DNA from: Bacillota bacterium
GTDB lineage: Bacteria > Bacillota > Sulfobacillia > Sulfobacillales > Sulfobacillaceae
Direction: 5' to 3'
Length of the DNA: 44,183 nucleotides
NCBI GenBank assembly: GCA_021798975.1
Contig: JAJZBJ010000006.1
Span: 1 to 44,183 of the forward strand
Positions 8,116 to 15,239 of the stretch are shown piece by piece; the first letter of the stretch is position 1, and each line of letters opens with the position of its first letter. The position numbers and the translations under genes were made by a program. The notes beneath the pieces are model-generated. The model was not told the DNA's origin. It did not search any database and worked only from the letters and a program-made list of their open reading frames with translations.

Positions 8116-8994
8116 ATGACGTGGTATCAATACATCTGGGCTCCCGGAATCTGGGGAAATCCCGCTGTTCACACGGCCTGGACGGCCGGCACCTTGGTGG
8201 CCCTGGCCAGCGGCACGGTCGGTGTCTTCGTGGTGATGCGCGGGCAATCGTTCACGGGCCATGCCCTCGGTGACGTGGGATCGACCGGCGCGGCGGGCGC
8301 CTTTTTAGCTGGCGTGGGAGCTCTATGGGGTTTCTTGGCGGCTGGCGCCGTCACCGGCGGTTCCATCGAATGGCTGGGCCGGCGCGTCCGAGAACGGGAC
8401 ATTGCCACCGGCGTGGTGATGGCCTTTATGCTGGGATTGAGCGCCCTGTTCCTCTATTTGGTCAGCATCTACACCAATGCCAGCAATGCGCCGATGGCCA
8501 TTCTGTTTGGCTCATTGTTTACCGTTTCCCCGTCACTCCAGCCCGCTCTTTTGGGGCTGAGCATCGCGGCCCTGGCCATCCTGGCACTCATATATCGGCC
8601 GCTCTTGTTCTCGACCGCAACCCCGGAAGTCGCTCAATCGCGCGGCATCCCGGTGCGACTGGTCGGTTTGGCGTTCATGCTGGCGTTGGTGGTTGCAGCG
8701 GAAGAAGCCGCCTTGGCGGTTGGAGCCATTCTGTCGACCGCGCTTCTCATTGGGCCAGCCGCCACAGCCGCCCGGATGGCCCGGCGCCCGGGCATGGCCG
8801 TGCTGTTGGCCGCCGGTTTGGCGGTGGGCAACATATGGCTTGGCATTCTGCTGGCCTATGACAGCTATTGGTGGCCGCCCATTCATACGGGATGGCCGGT
8901 TAGCTTCTTCGTCACGGTGGTCTCGCTGGGGATGTATGCCGCCGGAGGGCTGATCCAGCGGGTCCGCACCACCGTTCGGGAAGGGGGCCGATAA
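8116..8994 (+). CDS. Metal ABC transporter permease 1, ZnuB/ABC-3 family
   Basis: Integral membrane permease of 292 residues with about eight hydrophobic segments. FVVMRGQSFTGHALGDVGSTGAAGAFL is the ABC-3 N-terminal hallmark, followed by ERDIATGVVMAFMLGLSALFLYL, a short cytoplasmic stretch EVAQSRGIPVRLVG that includes the ATPase-contact helix, and AILSTALLIGPAATAARMAR. The chosen ATG at 8116 follows GAGGGGG; an open frame starting further upstream would run into the ATPase gene. It is paired with a second, different permease two bases downstream, suggesting a heterodimeric channel. Confidence 0.94.
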   Translation: MTWYQYIWAPGIWGNPAVHTAWTAGTLVALASGTVGVFVVMRGQSFTGHALGDVGSTGAAGAFLAGVGALWGFLAAGAVTGGSIEWLGRRVRERDIATGVVMAFMLGLSALFLYLVSIYTNASNAPMAILFGSLFTVSPSLQPALLGLSIAALAILALIYRPLLFSTATPEVAQSRGIPVRLVGLAFMLALVVAAEEAALAVGAILSTALLIGPAATAARMARRPGMAVLLAAGLAVGNIWLGILLAYDSYWWPPIHTGWPVSFFVTVVSLGMYAAGGLIQRVRTTVREGGR

Positions 8995-8996
8995 CT

Positions 8997-9791
8997 ATGT
9001 TCCCTCCGGGCCTCTTCACGCTGCAGTTCATGCAAAATGCCTGGATTGCCGGTACCGCCATAGCGATTATTGGCGGCATTGTCGGGTTTTTTGTGGTGTT
9101 GCGCGGCGCCACCTTTGTGGCCCACGCCGTGCCGCGAGCGTCATTCGCGGGGGCAGCGGGCGCCGCTGTCGTGGGACAAAGCAGTGTGCTGGGACTTGGC
9201 ACCTTCGCGGTCCTCAGTGCGCTCGGCATCGCCTCCATCAGCCGGGAGCGGCGCCACGGCGTTGCCACCGCATTGATTCTAGCTGCAGCTCTGGGATTAG
9301 GCGACCTCTTCCTCACCATCGGCCACGTCTACGCTCCGGCCGTCTTCGCACTCCTGTTCGGGCAAATCGTGGGCATCTCGACCCACGACGTCCGCGCTGT
9401 CCTCATCGTCTCGGTCATCACCGTCGTGCTCTTCGCCGCAGCCTTCCGGCCCCTGCTGCTGCAGTCGGTCAGTCCCCATGTGGCTGAGGCACACGGGTTC
9501 TGGACGCGGGGGCTTGAAATCCTGTTTTTGCTGCTAGTGTCTGGCGCGGCGGCCGCCATGGTTCCCGTGGTGGGGGCTCTGTTGGCGTTTAGTCTGATGG
9601 TGGGTCCGGCCGCGGCCGGCAGCATTTTGGGCAAAAGTCCCCTCCAAGCTCTCGCTTGGAGCGTGGCATTCGGGGTCTTGAGCCTGTGGCTCTCGGTCTG
9701 GTTAGCCTACCTAACCTTTTGGCCCATCGGATTCTACGTGAGCGGCTTCTGCCTGTTGTTTTATTTCGCAGCCCGTCTCATCAAACGCTGA
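8997..9791 (+). CDS. Metal ABC transporter permease 2, ZnuB/ABC-3 family
   Basis: Second ABC-3 permease, 264 residues. It has GFFVVLRGATFVAHAVPRASFAGAAGA at the N-terminus, SRERRHGVATALILAAALGLGDLFL in the middle, the cytoplasmic segment HVAEAHGFWTRGLEIL, and PVVGALLAFSLMVGPAAAGSIL near the end. It resembles its neighbour in architecture but not closely in sequence. The ATG at 8997 has AAGGGGG nine bases upstream. It ends the operon, with a strong terminator 8 bp after the stop. Confidence 0.93.
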   Translation: MFPPGLFTLQFMQNAWIAGTAIAIIGGIVGFFVVLRGATFVAHAVPRASFAGAAGAAVVGQSSVLGLGTFAVLSALGIASISRERRHGVATALILAAALGLGDLFLTIGHVYAPAVFALLFGQIVGISTHDVRAVLIVSVITVVLFAAAFRPLLLQSVSPHVAEAHGFWTRGLEILFLLLVSGAAAAMVPVVGALLAFSLMVGPAAAGSILGKSPLQALAWSVAFGVLSLWLSVWLAYLTFWPIGFYVSGFCLLFYFAARLIKR

Positions 9792-9798
9792 TGGCATG

Positions 9799-9834
9799 AA
9801 AAAACGGAAGCCGCAGACCGGTCTTCCGTTTTTT
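9799..9834. terminator. Bidirectional intrinsic terminator
   Basis: AAAAAACGGAAG (9799-9810) pairs perfectly with CTTCCGTTTTTT (9823-9834) around a 12-base loop. The stem reads A-run to T-run in both directions, so it can end both the metal-uptake operon on the plus strand and the cluster finishing at 9842 on the minus strand. Confidence 0.9.
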
Positions 9835-9841
9835 CGGGTGG

Positions 9842-10015
9842 TTACGGCTGAGATTCGCCTTCGCCGTCTGCATGCAAATCGCGCTCAAGTTTTTGAACCT
9901 TGGCTTCCGGAAATCCGGCTCCATGAATATCAATGCCCAATTCCCGTGCCACTTCTTCCTGGAAGCGCTGGCGCGTGAGCTGCCGGATTGTTTGCTGCTT
10001 GTCGTTTTCGGCCAT
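9842..10015 (-). CDS. Small protein of 57 residues, weakly SASP-like
   Basis: The protein begins MAENDKQQTIRQ and contains RQRFQEEVARELGIDI, then FPEAKVQKLERDLHA and an acidic tail. The EEVARELGI stretch faintly recalls the first helix of alpha/beta-type small acid-soluble spore proteins, but the glycine-rich second motif of those proteins is not clear, so the assignment is tentative. ATG 10015 has GGGAGG nine bases upstream; an in-frame ATG at 10024 sits too close to that site. It is the last gene of the reverse cluster, 49 bp after OsmC and 7 bp before the shared terminator. Confidence 0.62.
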   Translation of the reverse strand: MAENDKQQTIRQLTRQRFQEEVARELGIDIHGAGFPEAKVQKLERDLHADGEGESQP

Positions 10016-10064
10016 AGCATGCATCCTCCCTTCCGGGAGTAGCATGCCCGCTCAGGTCCTGATT

Positions 10065-10535
10065 TCACACTGGACGTTGCTGGTGATTGCCGCCGCCATG
10101 ACTCAACGTGCCCTTCAGGTTGCCATTGATATAAATCTCGGCCTCAATGCGGGCGCTAGCCTCCAGCGTGGCCGATACACTGCAATATTTTTCCTGGCTT
10201 AAGCTGACCGCCCGCGTAATCTTTTCCAAATCGGCTTCATCCGCATCAAACTGATACCGCACGGTGATGTATTGATAGGCTCTCGGGTGCTCCTCGCGGC
10301 GTTTGCCCAAGATCTCCATATCGAAGCTCTGAAATTCGACGCGCATTTTGTTCAAAATGGAGACCACATCCATCCCCGTGCACCCGCCTAGAGCCACTAA
10401 TACGGTTTCCATGGGACGGATGCCCTGGTTCTCGCCCCCGGACTCCGGTGCGGAGTCCATCATGACGCGATGGCCGGATCCACTAACTCCTTCAAACAAC
10501 ATTTTGCCTTGATAATGAATACGGGCATTCGGCAT
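10065..10535 (-). CDS. OsmC/Ohr-family peroxiredoxin-like protein
   Basis: A 156-residue OsmC-fold protein. The two redox cysteines are in LGGCTGMDV and in QEKYCSVSATL, the arrangement used for thiol-dependent reduction of organic hydroperoxides. The N-terminal beta segment ARIHYQGKMLFEGVSGSGH and the IRPMETVLVALGGC helix are typical. ATG 10535 follows GAGGAGGTG at good spacing; a GTG two codons earlier is too close to that site. It lies 18 bp after the nuclease gene. The actual substrate is unknown; it could be a general thiol peroxidase or a YhfA-type protein. Confidence 0.92.
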   Translation of the reverse strand: MPNARIHYQGKMLFEGVSGSGHRVMMDSAPESGGENQGIRPMETVLVALGGCTGMDVVSILNKMRVEFQSFDMEILGKRREEHPRAYQYITVRYQFDADEADLEKITRAVSLSQEKYCSVSATLEASARIEAEIYINGNLKGTLSHGGGNHQQRPV

Positions 10536-10553
10536 CACCACACCTCCTCGTTG

Positions 10554-11261
10554 TCACGATACGATATCTTCGGCCGGTTGATAGGCGCCTATCCGCGGCA
10601 GACCAGGAACGGGTTCCCATTCAGGATGTGCGGCCGCCGCCTGCGCTAAGTCGGCTTCGGTGCGGAAACACCGCTGCCAGCGGTCGCAATGGAGACACCC
10701 CACACTCACTTCCCGCTCGGGTAGTTTCCGGCTGGCCTGGAACGTTTTCACTTGCCCAACCCGCGCCTCAATCCATGCCCCCCATTCGGGGTCGAGCCGG
10801 GTGTGAAAGATGAGCTGGCGCCCAGTCGCGCGTTCTTCGACGACCAAGGCCCCCCGCTCCATGCGGCCCACCGCCAAATAGAGCTGCAACTGCGCCCAGT
10901 GGGAAAGCATTGGCCCATTTTGCTGGATGGTGTTGAACCGCTCGGACGACACCGTCTTATACTCCACCACCCACGGCCCATCGGGCGCCTCGATGACCGC
11001 GTCCATACGGCCTGAGACACCCCAGTTGTCGTCCTTCAGCGCCACCTCCACCTGGGCCATGGCATACACCCCGAGCAGTTGCTGTTGAAACTGCTTGTGC
11101 AAGGCCGTGCCGGCCTGCATGGCGGCGCGGCTTTCGGGATCGATGAGACGCCCGAATCCCAAGACTTCCATCACCGCATAGCGCAGGCAGTGCCCCGCGA
11201 GCGACGGCGGAAATCGCCGCGGCGCCCGCGGTTTCTTGTTCGGGGAACCGGCTACCGGCAT
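10554..11261 (-). CDS. PD-(D/E)XK nuclease of RecB/Cas4 type with predicted 4Fe-4S cluster
   Basis: The 235 residues follow the Cas4/AddB-like exonuclease pattern closely. C25 (AGHCLRY) plus C189, C192 and C198 (GCLHCDRWQRCF) give the one-plus-three cysteine set for an Fe-S cluster. H55 (TALHKQF), D87 (GRMDAVIE), E100 and K102 (VVEYK) form the nuclease site, and Q124/Y128 (AQLQLY) the RecB motif. It overlaps the metallo-hydrolase gene by 10 bp. No other cas gene or repeat array is in the window, so a housekeeping role in DNA repair or recombination is more likely than CRISPR adaptation. Confidence 0.85.
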   Translation of the reverse strand: MPVAGSPNKKPRAPRRFPPSLAGHCLRYAVMEVLGFGRLIDPESRAAMQAGTALHKQFQQQLLGVYAMAQVEVALKDDNWGVSGRMDAVIEAPDGPWVVEYKTVSSERFNTIQQNGPMLSHWAQLQLYLAVGRMERGALVVEERATGRQLIFHTRLDPEWGAWIEARVGQVKTFQASRKLPEREVSVGCLHCDRWQRCFRTEADLAQAAAAHPEWEPVPGLPRIGAYQPAEDIVS

Positions 11262-11962
11262 TGCCCGCCGGGCTGCAGCGCGATGACCTCGACCGATTCG
11301 CCCGCCAGCAAGTCCTGAAGCGCCTCCGGTGTTCCGGTCAGGGCGTCAAAAGTGCCATAGTGCATCGGGATGACCGCCTTGGGCTTCAGCAACTTGACAG
11401 CATACGCGGCTTCCTTCGGGCTCATGGTGAAATGGCCGCCAATGGGCAGGAGCGCAATGTCTGGCGCGTACAGATCGCGGATGATGGCCATGTCCGAAAA
11501 CACGTTGGTGTCGCCAGCATGATAAAGCGTCACGCCGTTCTCCAGTGTCACCACGAATCCGCTCGCTTCGCCACCGTAGAGGGTCTGGCCATCCGGCCCG
11601 CTAATGCCCGACGAGTGGTCCGCGTGCACCATGGTGATTTTGATGTCGCCAAGTGTGACGGTGCCGCCTTTGTTCATGCCGATGGTGTTCTCGACCCCTT
11701 GGCTGGCTAAATAGCTCCCAATCTCGAAATTGCTGATGACCGGCGCCCCAGTCCGCTGCGCTAGGTCGGCTGCGCTGCCCATGTGGTCAAAGTGGCCGTG
11801 GGAGATCAAAATGGCGTCGGCCTTGTTCAACGCCTGATATTCCTCCGGACACTTGGGGTTGCCGCTCAGCCAAGGGTCCATGACGATATGTTTTCCGCCC
11901 GGTGTCTCGACCAAAAAGGTTGCATGTCCCAGCCACGTAATGGTGGCTCCTTCCAACTTCAT
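11252..11962 (-). CDS. Metallo-beta-lactamase-fold hydrolase, UPF0173 family
   Basis: A 236-residue metal-dependent hydrolase. The two-metal site is shown by SHGHFDHMG, then HADHSS, HAGDTN and the late PMHYGTFD. The opening ATITWLGHATFLVET and VMDPWLSGNP are characteristic of the UPF0173/YtkL group. Its substrate is unknown. ATG 11962 follows GAGGTGA; a GTG three codons earlier lacks spacing. It sits 15 bp after the HAD gene and overlaps the nuclease by 10 bp, suggesting one transcript. Confidence 0.93.
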   Translation of the reverse strand: MKLEGATITWLGHATFLVETPGGKHIVMDPWLSGNPKCPEEYQALNKADAILISHGHFDHMGSAADLAQRTGAPVISNFEIGSYLASQGVENTIGMNKGGTVTLGDIKITMVHADHSSGISGPDGQTLYGGEASGFVVTLENGVTLYHAGDTNVFSDMAIIRDLYAPDIALLPIGGHFTMSPKEAAYAVKLLKPKAVIPMHYGTFDALTGTPEALQDLLAGESVEVIALQPGGQCR

Positions 11963-11977
11963 TGCGATCACCTCGTT

Positions 11978-12652
11978 TTAAGAATGGAGGCTGGGCAATT
12001 CTCCAGCCCAACCCAACAACGTCTCTACAATCTCGGGCCAGCTCCGGACAGTTACGTCCGCCCCTGCTTCCCGAAGCACCGAATCCGTAAACGTGTTGTA
12101 GATCAGTCCCACGGTGCGCACGCCCGCCTCCTTCCCGGAGGTCATGTCATACGGGCTATCTCCGACGTAGGCCGCCTGATCCGGCTGCCCGCCCATGAGG
12201 CCGAGCGCATGCTGGACTGGCTCCGGGTGAGGCTTGTGGCGCGGGGTGCTGTCCATATGCACCACCACTTGGAACAGATCCAAGAGTCCAAACTGCCTGA
12301 GCCCATGCTCCGTCAATTTCAACCGCTTGGAGGTGACGATACCCAGCGGAAATCCCTGGGCATGCAATGCCCGGAGTCCGTGGTCCGCCCCCGGCACCAC
12401 CGTGACAAAGCGATCGTGCTCGGTCTCATTGTGTTGACGGTAGATCTCCACCAAGCGATGAATGTCGGCATCCGAAAGATGGGGCCGCATGACCTGAAAT
12501 TGAGTCATCAAGGGTCGGCCAAAGTGAACCATCAGCTCGTCCTCGGTGACGGTCTCCCCTAGCCCTTCGCGAAAGGCGTGGACGAAACTGTTCAAAATCA
12601 ACTCAGTGGTGTCCAAGATGGTGCCATCCAAGTCAAACAAAAACTGCCACAA
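11978..12652 (-). CDS. HAD-superfamily phosphatase, PpaX/Gph-like
   Basis: A 224-residue haloacid-dehalogenase hydrolase. Motif I is DLDGTILDT at the N-terminus, motif II IVTSKR, motif III lysine in RHKPHPEPV, and motif IV YVGDSPYDM. The alpha-helical cap between I and II fits the phosphoglycolate phosphatase and pyrophosphatase PpaX group; which of these it is cannot be told. The start is a TTG at 12652, nine bases after AAGGAGG; no ATG or GTG lies where motif I requires. It is first in the reverse five-gene cluster. Confidence 0.9.
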   Translation of the reverse strand: MWQFLFDLDGTILDTTELILNSFVHAFREGLGETVTEDELMVHFGRPLMTQFQVMRPHLSDADIHRLVEIYRQHNETEHDRFVTVVPGADHGLRALHAQGFPLGIVTSKRLKLTEHGLRQFGLLDLFQVVVHMDSTPRHKPHPEPVQHALGLMGGQPDQAAYVGDSPYDMTSGKEAGVRTVGLIYNTFTDSVLREAGADVTVRSWPEIVETLLGWAGELPSLHS

Positions 12653-12768
12653 ACGGGATGTCCTCCTTTGTCTGCCTCTTCATCATACCATCTTCAGGAA
12701 GTTCCGGAACCGGTGCGCCGGGCGCAGCCGCCCTATGAGCCGCAAGGGAATTTTGTCAACTTCTGTAT

Positions 12769-12797
12769 TTGACTTTTCCGTCGTGGCATTGTATTAG
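12769..12797 (+). promoter_or_regulatory. Promoter of the gntR-ABC operon
   Basis: A -35 TTGACT at 12769-12774 and -10 TATTAG at 12792-12797 are separated by 17 bp. The -10 lies inside the inverted repeat at 12788-12803, a layout that implies repression by blocking RNA polymerase. Confidence 0.65.
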
Positions 12798-12803
12798 TAC
12801 AAT
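12788..12803. promoter_or_regulatory. Inverted repeat ATTGTA-TTAG-TACAAT, probable GntR operator
   Basis: An exact 6-4-6 inverted repeat covers the -10 box 15 bp upstream of the gntR start. YtrA-type regulators typically bind short A/T-rich dyads containing TGTA/TACA, so autoregulation is the simplest reading. Confidence 0.7.
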
Positions 12804-12817
12804 TAAGGGAGGCGCCT

Positions 12818-13192
12818 ATGTTCACGCTGCACGACGGAACGGAACCCGTATATCGACGAGTGGCCGAGGCGGTGAAGCAGGCAATCCGGGATGGTCTATA
12901 CCAGCCCGGCGATCAACTGCCCACCGTGCGCGCGGTCGCAGCGGAACTGCTCCTGAATCCCAATACCGTCGCCCGCGCGTACCAGGTTCTGGAGCAGGAA
13001 GGCGTCATTGAGACCACCGTGGGCCGCGGCTCCTTCGTGGTTGACCATGCCGACGAACTGGAGAAAGTCCAGGCATCGATTGTGGAGGGGTTGAGACAGC
13101 TTCACCAAGCCGGGTGGCATCGGGACGACCTGGAAGCCTGGTGCCGCGGCGTGCTGCGGAGCCTGACCGAGGGAAGGGAGTCAACACGATGA
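12818..13192 (+). CDS. GntR-family regulator, YtrA subfamily
   Basis: A 124-residue repressor. The N-terminal winged helix is complete: PVYRRVAEAVKQAIRDGLYQPGDQLPTVRAVAAELLLNPNTVARAY and GVIETTVGRGSFV, followed by only about 45 residues of helical tail. This short form is the YtrA subfamily, which usually controls adjacent ABC transporters. ATG 12818 has AAGGGAGG. The stop shares ATGA with the ATPase gene. The effector is unknown; cell-wall antibiotics are known inducers for some relatives. Confidence 0.94.
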   Translation: MFTLHDGTEPVYRRVAEAVKQAIRDGLYQPGDQLPTVRAVAAELLLNPNTVARAYQVLEQEGVIETTVGRGSFVVDHADELEKVQASIVEGLRQLHQAGWHRDDLEAWCRGVLRSLTEGRESTR

Positions 13193-14094
13193 CGATGGAC
13201 AGAACCGCGTTTGCGGTGCGTTTGGACTCGGTGACCAAAGAGTTCGGCCGATGCCAGGTTCTGAAGAACATTTCGTGGACCGTGCCGAAGGGACAGATTG
13301 TCGGTCTCCTCGGTTTAAACGGCGCGGGCAAAACCACGCTCATGCGCATCTTGTTGGGGCTGGCGAGCCCCTCTGCGGGCCATGTCGCGATCGACGGGGC
13401 GCCGCTAAGCGCGGGAACGCCGGCGCTGCGGGAGCGCGTGGGGTATGTGCCCGAGCGGCCGGTCATCCCCGGCGCGTTCACTCCTAATCGGCTGGAATCG
13501 GTCGGTCGGCACGCCTTTTCTGCTTGGGACGCGGACCAATATCACGCGGCTCTGGAGCGGTTTCACATTCCGCGTTCAAAGCCCCTGTACGTGATGAGTC
13601 AAGGCCAACGCACCATGACAGCGCTCGCTTTCGCCCTCGCCCATCACGCCGACCTGTTGTTGCTGGACGAACCCACCAATGGTCTGGATCCCCTGATTCG
13701 GCGGGAATTCCTCACCAACCTCATTGAGGAGTCCTATGACGCAGGCCGGACGGTAATTGTCGCCTCGCATCGGCTGGATGAGATTGAGCATATCGCCCAG
13801 GACATTGCCGTGCTGCACCGCGGCGCGTTGGTCGCCGCCGGACCTTTAGAGGAGCTGCTGATGCAGGATCGCATCCTCACGTGGCGCCAAGACGCCGCCT
13901 GCGGAGACGTGGCCGATCTGCCCGGCGCGCACCGGGTCCGATGGGTTGACAAACAGGCGGCTGTCTACGTGCGGGGGTTTGCGGAGGGTCCCATCCGCGA
14001 AGCCATGGAAAGGCGCGGCATCAGCCATTGGACGGTACGCGGCGTGTCGCTGGAGGAATTTTTCGAGGAGCGTGTGACGACCGATGTGGGCTAA
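13189..14094 (+). CDS. ABC transporter ATP-binding protein (YtrB/CcmA type)
   Basis: A 301-residue ATPase. Walker A is GLNGAGKTT, Q-loop VGYVPERPVIPGAFT, Walker B LLLLDEPTNGLDP, and the switch residue lies in VASHRLDEIEH. The signature reads MSQGQRTMTALAFAL where LSGGQ is usual, a recurrent variation in YtrB-like exporters. About 80 residues follow the ATPase core, including VRWVDKQAAVYVRGF. The ATG at 13189 overlaps the regulator stop. The 3' end overlaps the permease by 11 bp. Confidence 0.93.
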   Translation: MTMDRTAFAVRLDSVTKEFGRCQVLKNISWTVPKGQIVGLLGLNGAGKTTLMRILLGLASPSAGHVAIDGAPLSAGTPALRERVGYVPERPVIPGAFTPNRLESVGRHAFSAWDADQYHAALERFHIPRSKPLYVMSQGQRTMTALAFALAHHADLLLLDEPTNGLDPLIRREFLTNLIEESYDAGRTVIVASHRLDEIEHIAQDIAVLHRGALVAAGPLEELLMQDRILTWRQDAACGDVADLPGAHRVRWVDKQAAVYVRGFAEGPIREAMERRGISHWTVRGVSLEEFFEERVTTDVG

Positions 14095-14830
14095 AGAGCT
14101 ATGGGACGCCCGGTGGCGAGCGCCAATTTTGAATCCGATCGGCTGGATTTTGGCCGTCTCGTTTCCGTTTTTATTCTCGATAATCAAATTCCACGGCCCC
14201 AACCTGCCAGCCGCGGCGGCCCGGCTTTTGCACTATCCCAACATGGCGTATGGCTGGTTCGGGGAAGATTTGCCCGAGTTGCTCCTGCTGTATGTGATTA
14301 TCTGGGCGATTGCGCAGATTGCGAGGGAATGGCAAACGGGGACCATCGAATTTCTTGGGCAATTGCCCCTGACGTCCGGACAAATTGCGTGGCGCAAGGG
14401 GATAGCGGGAATGGCAGAGGTTGCGGTCCTGTCCCTGACATCGTCGGCCGTGCTCTGGATTGCCAGTCTAGTCGGCGGCCACACCCTGCCGCTGGGCCCA
14501 TTCCTGCTGTCCACGGTACTCATCACGGTCGGCTTTATCGCTGTCTTGTGGTTCGCGAGCCTGTGCGCATGGCTTCTCCACAGCACCTACGCCGTAATCC
14601 TGGTCGTGCTGGCCCTCTACATCGGCAGCATCATCGTCCGCGGGTTTCACTCCATCGACCGGTTTTCACCGCTCACCTATCTCACCAATACCAACCCAGC
14701 TGTCCCCATTGCCGTCCTCTGGGAACATCTGGCGGGAGTGGCGGCCGCCGCCGCGCTCTTGGCATTCCTAGCCGTGCGCGCGGCGGCGCGGCAAGAATTC
14801 ATATCCAATCACGGGAGGGATCAAGTATGA
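14084..14830 (+). CDS. ABC transporter permease, six-helix exporter type
   Basis: A 248-residue membrane protein with about six hydrophobic segments, starting near PIGWILAVSFPFLFSII and ending in a basic RAAARQEFIS tail. REWQTGTIEFLGQLPLTSGQIAWRKG is the cytoplasmic loop typical of ABC-2-like exporters. It overlaps both neighbours (11 bp with the ATPase, 4 bp ATGA with the YbjQ gene), so all four genes are translationally linked. The substrate cannot be inferred. Confidence 0.85.
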   Translation: MWAKELWDARWRAPILNPIGWILAVSFPFLFSIIKFHGPNLPAAAARLLHYPNMAYGWFGEDLPELLLLYVIIWAIAQIAREWQTGTIEFLGQLPLTSGQIAWRKGIAGMAEVAVLSLTSSAVLWIASLVGGHTLPLGPFLLSTVLITVGFIAVLWFASLCAWLLHSTYAVILVVLALYIGSIIVRGFHSIDRFSPLTYLTNTNPAVPIAVLWEHLAGVAAAAALLAFLAVRAAARQEFISNHGRDQV

Positions 14831-15165
14831 GTGACGCCTCGGACGTTATGGCGGTGACCACGCCGGCCATCGCGGGGATGCGCATCGAAAAAACCTACGG
14901 CACGGTCTGGGGACTAGTTGTGCGAAGCCGGGGACTGGGCGGCAATGTTGTGGCCGGTTTGCGCTCGCTGGCGGGCGGAGAAATCAAGGAATACACCGCA
15001 ATGCTGGAGCACGCGCGCCACGCGGCCCTAGACCGTTTGAAGGCTCAAGCCGCCGCTCTCGGCGCCAATGCTGTATTGAGCCTCCGGTTCGATTCATCCG
15101 AACTGGGGCAGACCATGAGCGAGATCGTCGCCTACGGTACCGCCGTATTGATCACGAAGGAATAA
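14827..15165 (+). CDS. YbjQ/UPF0145 family protein
   Basis: A 112-residue soluble protein. It matches the YbjQ family throughout: MAVTTPAIAGMRIEKTYGTVWGLVVRSR, then AGGEIKEYTAMLEHARHAALDRL, AQAAALGANAVLSLRFD and a closing VAYGTAVLI. Family members form small oligomeric rings and are sometimes labelled heavy-metal-binding without strong biochemical support. Its ATG is embedded in the permease stop as ATGA, so it belongs to the GntR/ABC operon and may act with the transporter. Confidence 0.9.
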   Translation: MSDASDVMAVTTPAIAGMRIEKTYGTVWGLVVRSRGLGGNVVAGLRSLAGGEIKEYTAMLEHARHAALDRLKAQAAALGANAVLSLRFDSSELGQTMSEIVAYGTAVLITKE

Positions 15166-15239
15166 TGCGGGGCAACACCGAGGGACGCGGTCGAACGGAG
15201 CCTGCCGGCGGCGCCCCCTGACTTGAAGGAGGTTAACCC

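Noticed and set aside
10554-11261. CRISPR-Cas locus suggested by the Cas4-like gene
   Set aside because: No cas1, cas2 or effector gene and no regularly spaced repeats anywhere in the window.
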